From Akkermansiaceae bacterium UBA2367 (lineage in GTDB: Bacteria > Verrucomicrobiota > Verrucomicrobiia > Verrucomicrobiales > DEV007), in assembly GCA_002344525.1 (NCBI GenBank), contig DDTJ01000063.1, positions 1 to 37,286 on the forward strand: a stretch of 37,286 bases of DNA. The letters run 5' to 3'. Position 1 is the stretch's first letter; every line of letters begins with the position of its first letter. The position numbers and the translations under genes were made by a program. The notes beneath the pieces are model-generated. The model had not been told where the DNA came from. It saw nothing but the letters and a program-made list of their open reading frames with translations, and made no database searches. Below, piece after piece: positions 36,141 to 37,286 of this stretch.

Positions 36141-37058
36141 ATGAAAAAACTAAGAAATATCGCCCTGATCGCCGTGCTTGGCGTGTTGGGAATCAATGTG
36201 GGTTATTCGCAATACGACTACTTGCACTATTCTTTCTATGGTCCCAACCTGCCATCCCCGCAGGATTCCACCTACCGGATGATTGAGAACCTCATCTCCC
36301 GGATCTTGTCGCGACAAAGTGGCGCAGCGACGGCGGGAGGCTATTACGGATCCCCCAAGGCTCCCCTCGACAAGACGCCCGTCCCGGCTTCCGTGATTCA
36401 CACTCCGTATTTCGAATATGGATACCATGACATTCACAGCGAGTTGCCCGGTGCCAGCGGTGGTCATATCCACTCCTATTCCGTCGGATACGACTTGGCT
36501 TGGGAGAGCGGTCTCATCCTTGGCCTGAGCTATGAATACGGGAACCTCCATTATTACGATGTTCCCGCAAACGGCGACTCCCACACCGTCTCGGTCTACG
36601 CTGCGGCACCGCTGGCCTACGAATTCAACGGTCTGATCATCGGTGGTTACACGGATGGTACCATCACCCCGCCAGCTGCTGCTCCGATCAATGGTGATGC
36701 TTGGTTTATCAACCCCGGCATCTCCAGGAGTTGGACCCGTGGAGATTTCGTGTACACTACGGCCCTCTCCTACCTCCATACCGATTCGGGTGTGTGGGAT
36801 TGGGGGACGCTCATCCCTGAGGTGGGTGTCCGCTACAATGTGAGCGATTCGGTCTTTGTGGGCGCATCCGTCTCATATAATTCCGTTCTGCATGACAACT
36901 TTGTTGTCCCGATTGACACCGATTGGTGGAGCTATACCTTGGAAGCTGGTTGGCGTTTGCGCTCCAACTGGGAGGTTGTTTTGGGCTTCGACCACGCCTT
37001 CAGCCACGATGTCCAAGAAGTCTTCACGGGCCGGATTGGTGTGAGCTACGAGTATTGA
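36141..37058 (+). CDS. Outer-membrane beta-barrel protein (autotransporter-like barrel)
   Basis: A 305-residue protein with a clear signal peptide (1-23, MKKLRNIALIAVLGVLGINVGYS), a linker, and from about residue 90 alternating amphipathic strands with Tyr/Trp/Phe girdles (HSYSVGYDLAWESGLILGLSYEYG, HTVSVYAAAPLAYEF, WWSYTLEAGWRLRSNWEVVLGFDHAFS). It ends in the aromatic strand GRIGVSYEY, as BAM substrates do. A strong Shine-Dalgarno AAAGGAG (36130-36136) decides the start at 36141. GC content is visibly lower than in all other genes here. It lies divergent from the two-component pair. Confidence 0.85.
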   Translation: MKKLRNIALIAVLGVLGINVGYSQYDYLHYSFYGPNLPSPQDSTYRMIENLISRILSRQSGAATAGGYYGSPKAPLDKTPVPASVIHTPYFEYGYHDIHSELPGASGGHIHSYSVGYDLAWESGLILGLSYEYGNLHYYDVPANGDSHTVSVYAAAPLAYEFNGLIIGGYTDGTITPPAAAPINGDAWFINPGISRSWTRGDFVYTTALSYLHTDSGVWDWGTLIPEVGVRYNVSDSVFVGASVSYNSVLHDNFVVPIDTDWWSYTLEAGWRLRSNWEVVLGFDHAFSHDVQEVFTGRIGVSYEY

Positions 37059-37088
37059 TTTTCTTCATCTCGTTTTTGGTTTGACGGC

Positions 37089-37156
37089 GCGACCAGCGGC
37101 GTGACGAGGCGAGAGTCTCGGCACCCGCTGGTCGCCTCATTTTTTGTGGGCATGAC
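37089..37156 (+). terminator. Terminator after the barrel gene
   Basis: 37089-37099 and 37135-37145 are perfect 11-bp inverses around a 35-base loop that itself contains CGAG/CTCG. A T-rich tract with six consecutive T residues follows. The internal sequence resembles a dispersed GCGTGACGAGGCGAGAG-type repeat, so the terminator may be a recruited repeat. Confidence 0.7.
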
Positions 37157-37286
37157 TCGGTGTATCCCCGACATGTCGCCCTTCGGAAGCGGAAACCTGC
37201 AACCGAGGTCCACTGGCCTCGGCGAGCTTCGTGGTTCTTTCTGCCTACAAGCGCTGGTGCGTTCTTATTCCAATTCGCTTTCAAGA
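37157..37286. other. Right-end intergenic segment
   Basis: I see no gene, RNA or clear regulatory site in these last 130 bases. A short minus-strand frame here has arginine-rich, low-complexity composition and overlaps the terminator, so I do not call it. Confidence 0.4.

Noticed and set aside
37024..37284. 86-residue minus-strand frame at the right edge
   Set aside because: Overlaps the barrel gene's 3' end and its terminator; composition is noncoding-like.

Overview
This high-GC window most likely comes from a verrucomicrobial (PVC superphylum) chromosome. The best evidence is the 863-residue secreted protein at 23861-26452 (beta-propeller heme-binding region, HEAT-like stretch, c-type heme site, discoidin-like end), a combination typical of Verrucomicrobia and Planctomycetes. 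A Tat-exported TIM-barrel protein, several families of short palindromic intergenic repeats, and ordinary bacterial core genes (pyk, rsfS, cinA, rplM-rpsI, recR) fit the same assignment.

The striking part is 2.2-11.7 kb. A promoter and attenuator-like leader (2228-2525) precede a dense plus-strand array of 23 tRNA-like units (2989-5336). Read by anticodon, the array carries at least one unit for each of the 20 amino acids. Twenty-one of the 23 units have lost the canonical T-loop: position 55 is G instead of U, and the 54/58 pair occurs in two swapped forms (T/A or A/T). Many D-loops have A-G-C-A in place of the G18G19 pair. One unit (Asn) is split by a 67-base insertion in its T-loop, Tyr and initiator-like Met have almost no D-arm, three have C33, and Leu units have short variable arms. 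Just before the last unit lies a circularly permuted tRNA-Ile (T-arm, capped acceptor stem, D-arm) enclosed by a long terminal helix with a bulge and followed by a T-run. This is the architecture of a bacterial Y RNA. About 290 bases downstream of its end begins a gene for Ro60/Rsr (TROVE plus vWA), the Y RNA-binding protein. It is followed on the same strand by an HNH nuclease, a slipin-type SPFH protein, two overlapping polymerase-beta-type nucleotidyltransferases and a metallophosphoesterase. Together these look like an RNA surveillance or RNA repair locus coupled to its own set of atypical tRNAs. I see no RtcB-type ligase in the window.

The rest is more ordinary. 11.8-15.0 kb: small c-type cytochrome, SMP-30-like beta-propeller, ribosome silencing factor and CinA. 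15.1-19.0 kb: a secreted or anchored multidomain protein, a rhomboid-like membrane protein without the catalytic serine motif, and the rplM-rpsI operon. 19.3-22.8 kb: a polysaccharide pyruvyl transferase-like protein, a membrane protein with a degenerate class III cyclase domain, and recR. 22.9-23.6 kb: a UPF0175/PIN toxin-antitoxin pair. 26.5-29.2 kb: an ECF sigma factor operon with a membrane protein, a PDZ protein and a thioredoxin-like protein. 29.3-33.1 kb: TIM-barrel protein, zinc alcohol dehydrogenase, a phospholipid N-methyltransferase-like protein and an unknown conserved protein. 33.2-35.9 kb: a NarL-type two-component pair. The window ends with a lower-GC outer-membrane beta-barrel gene and its terminator.
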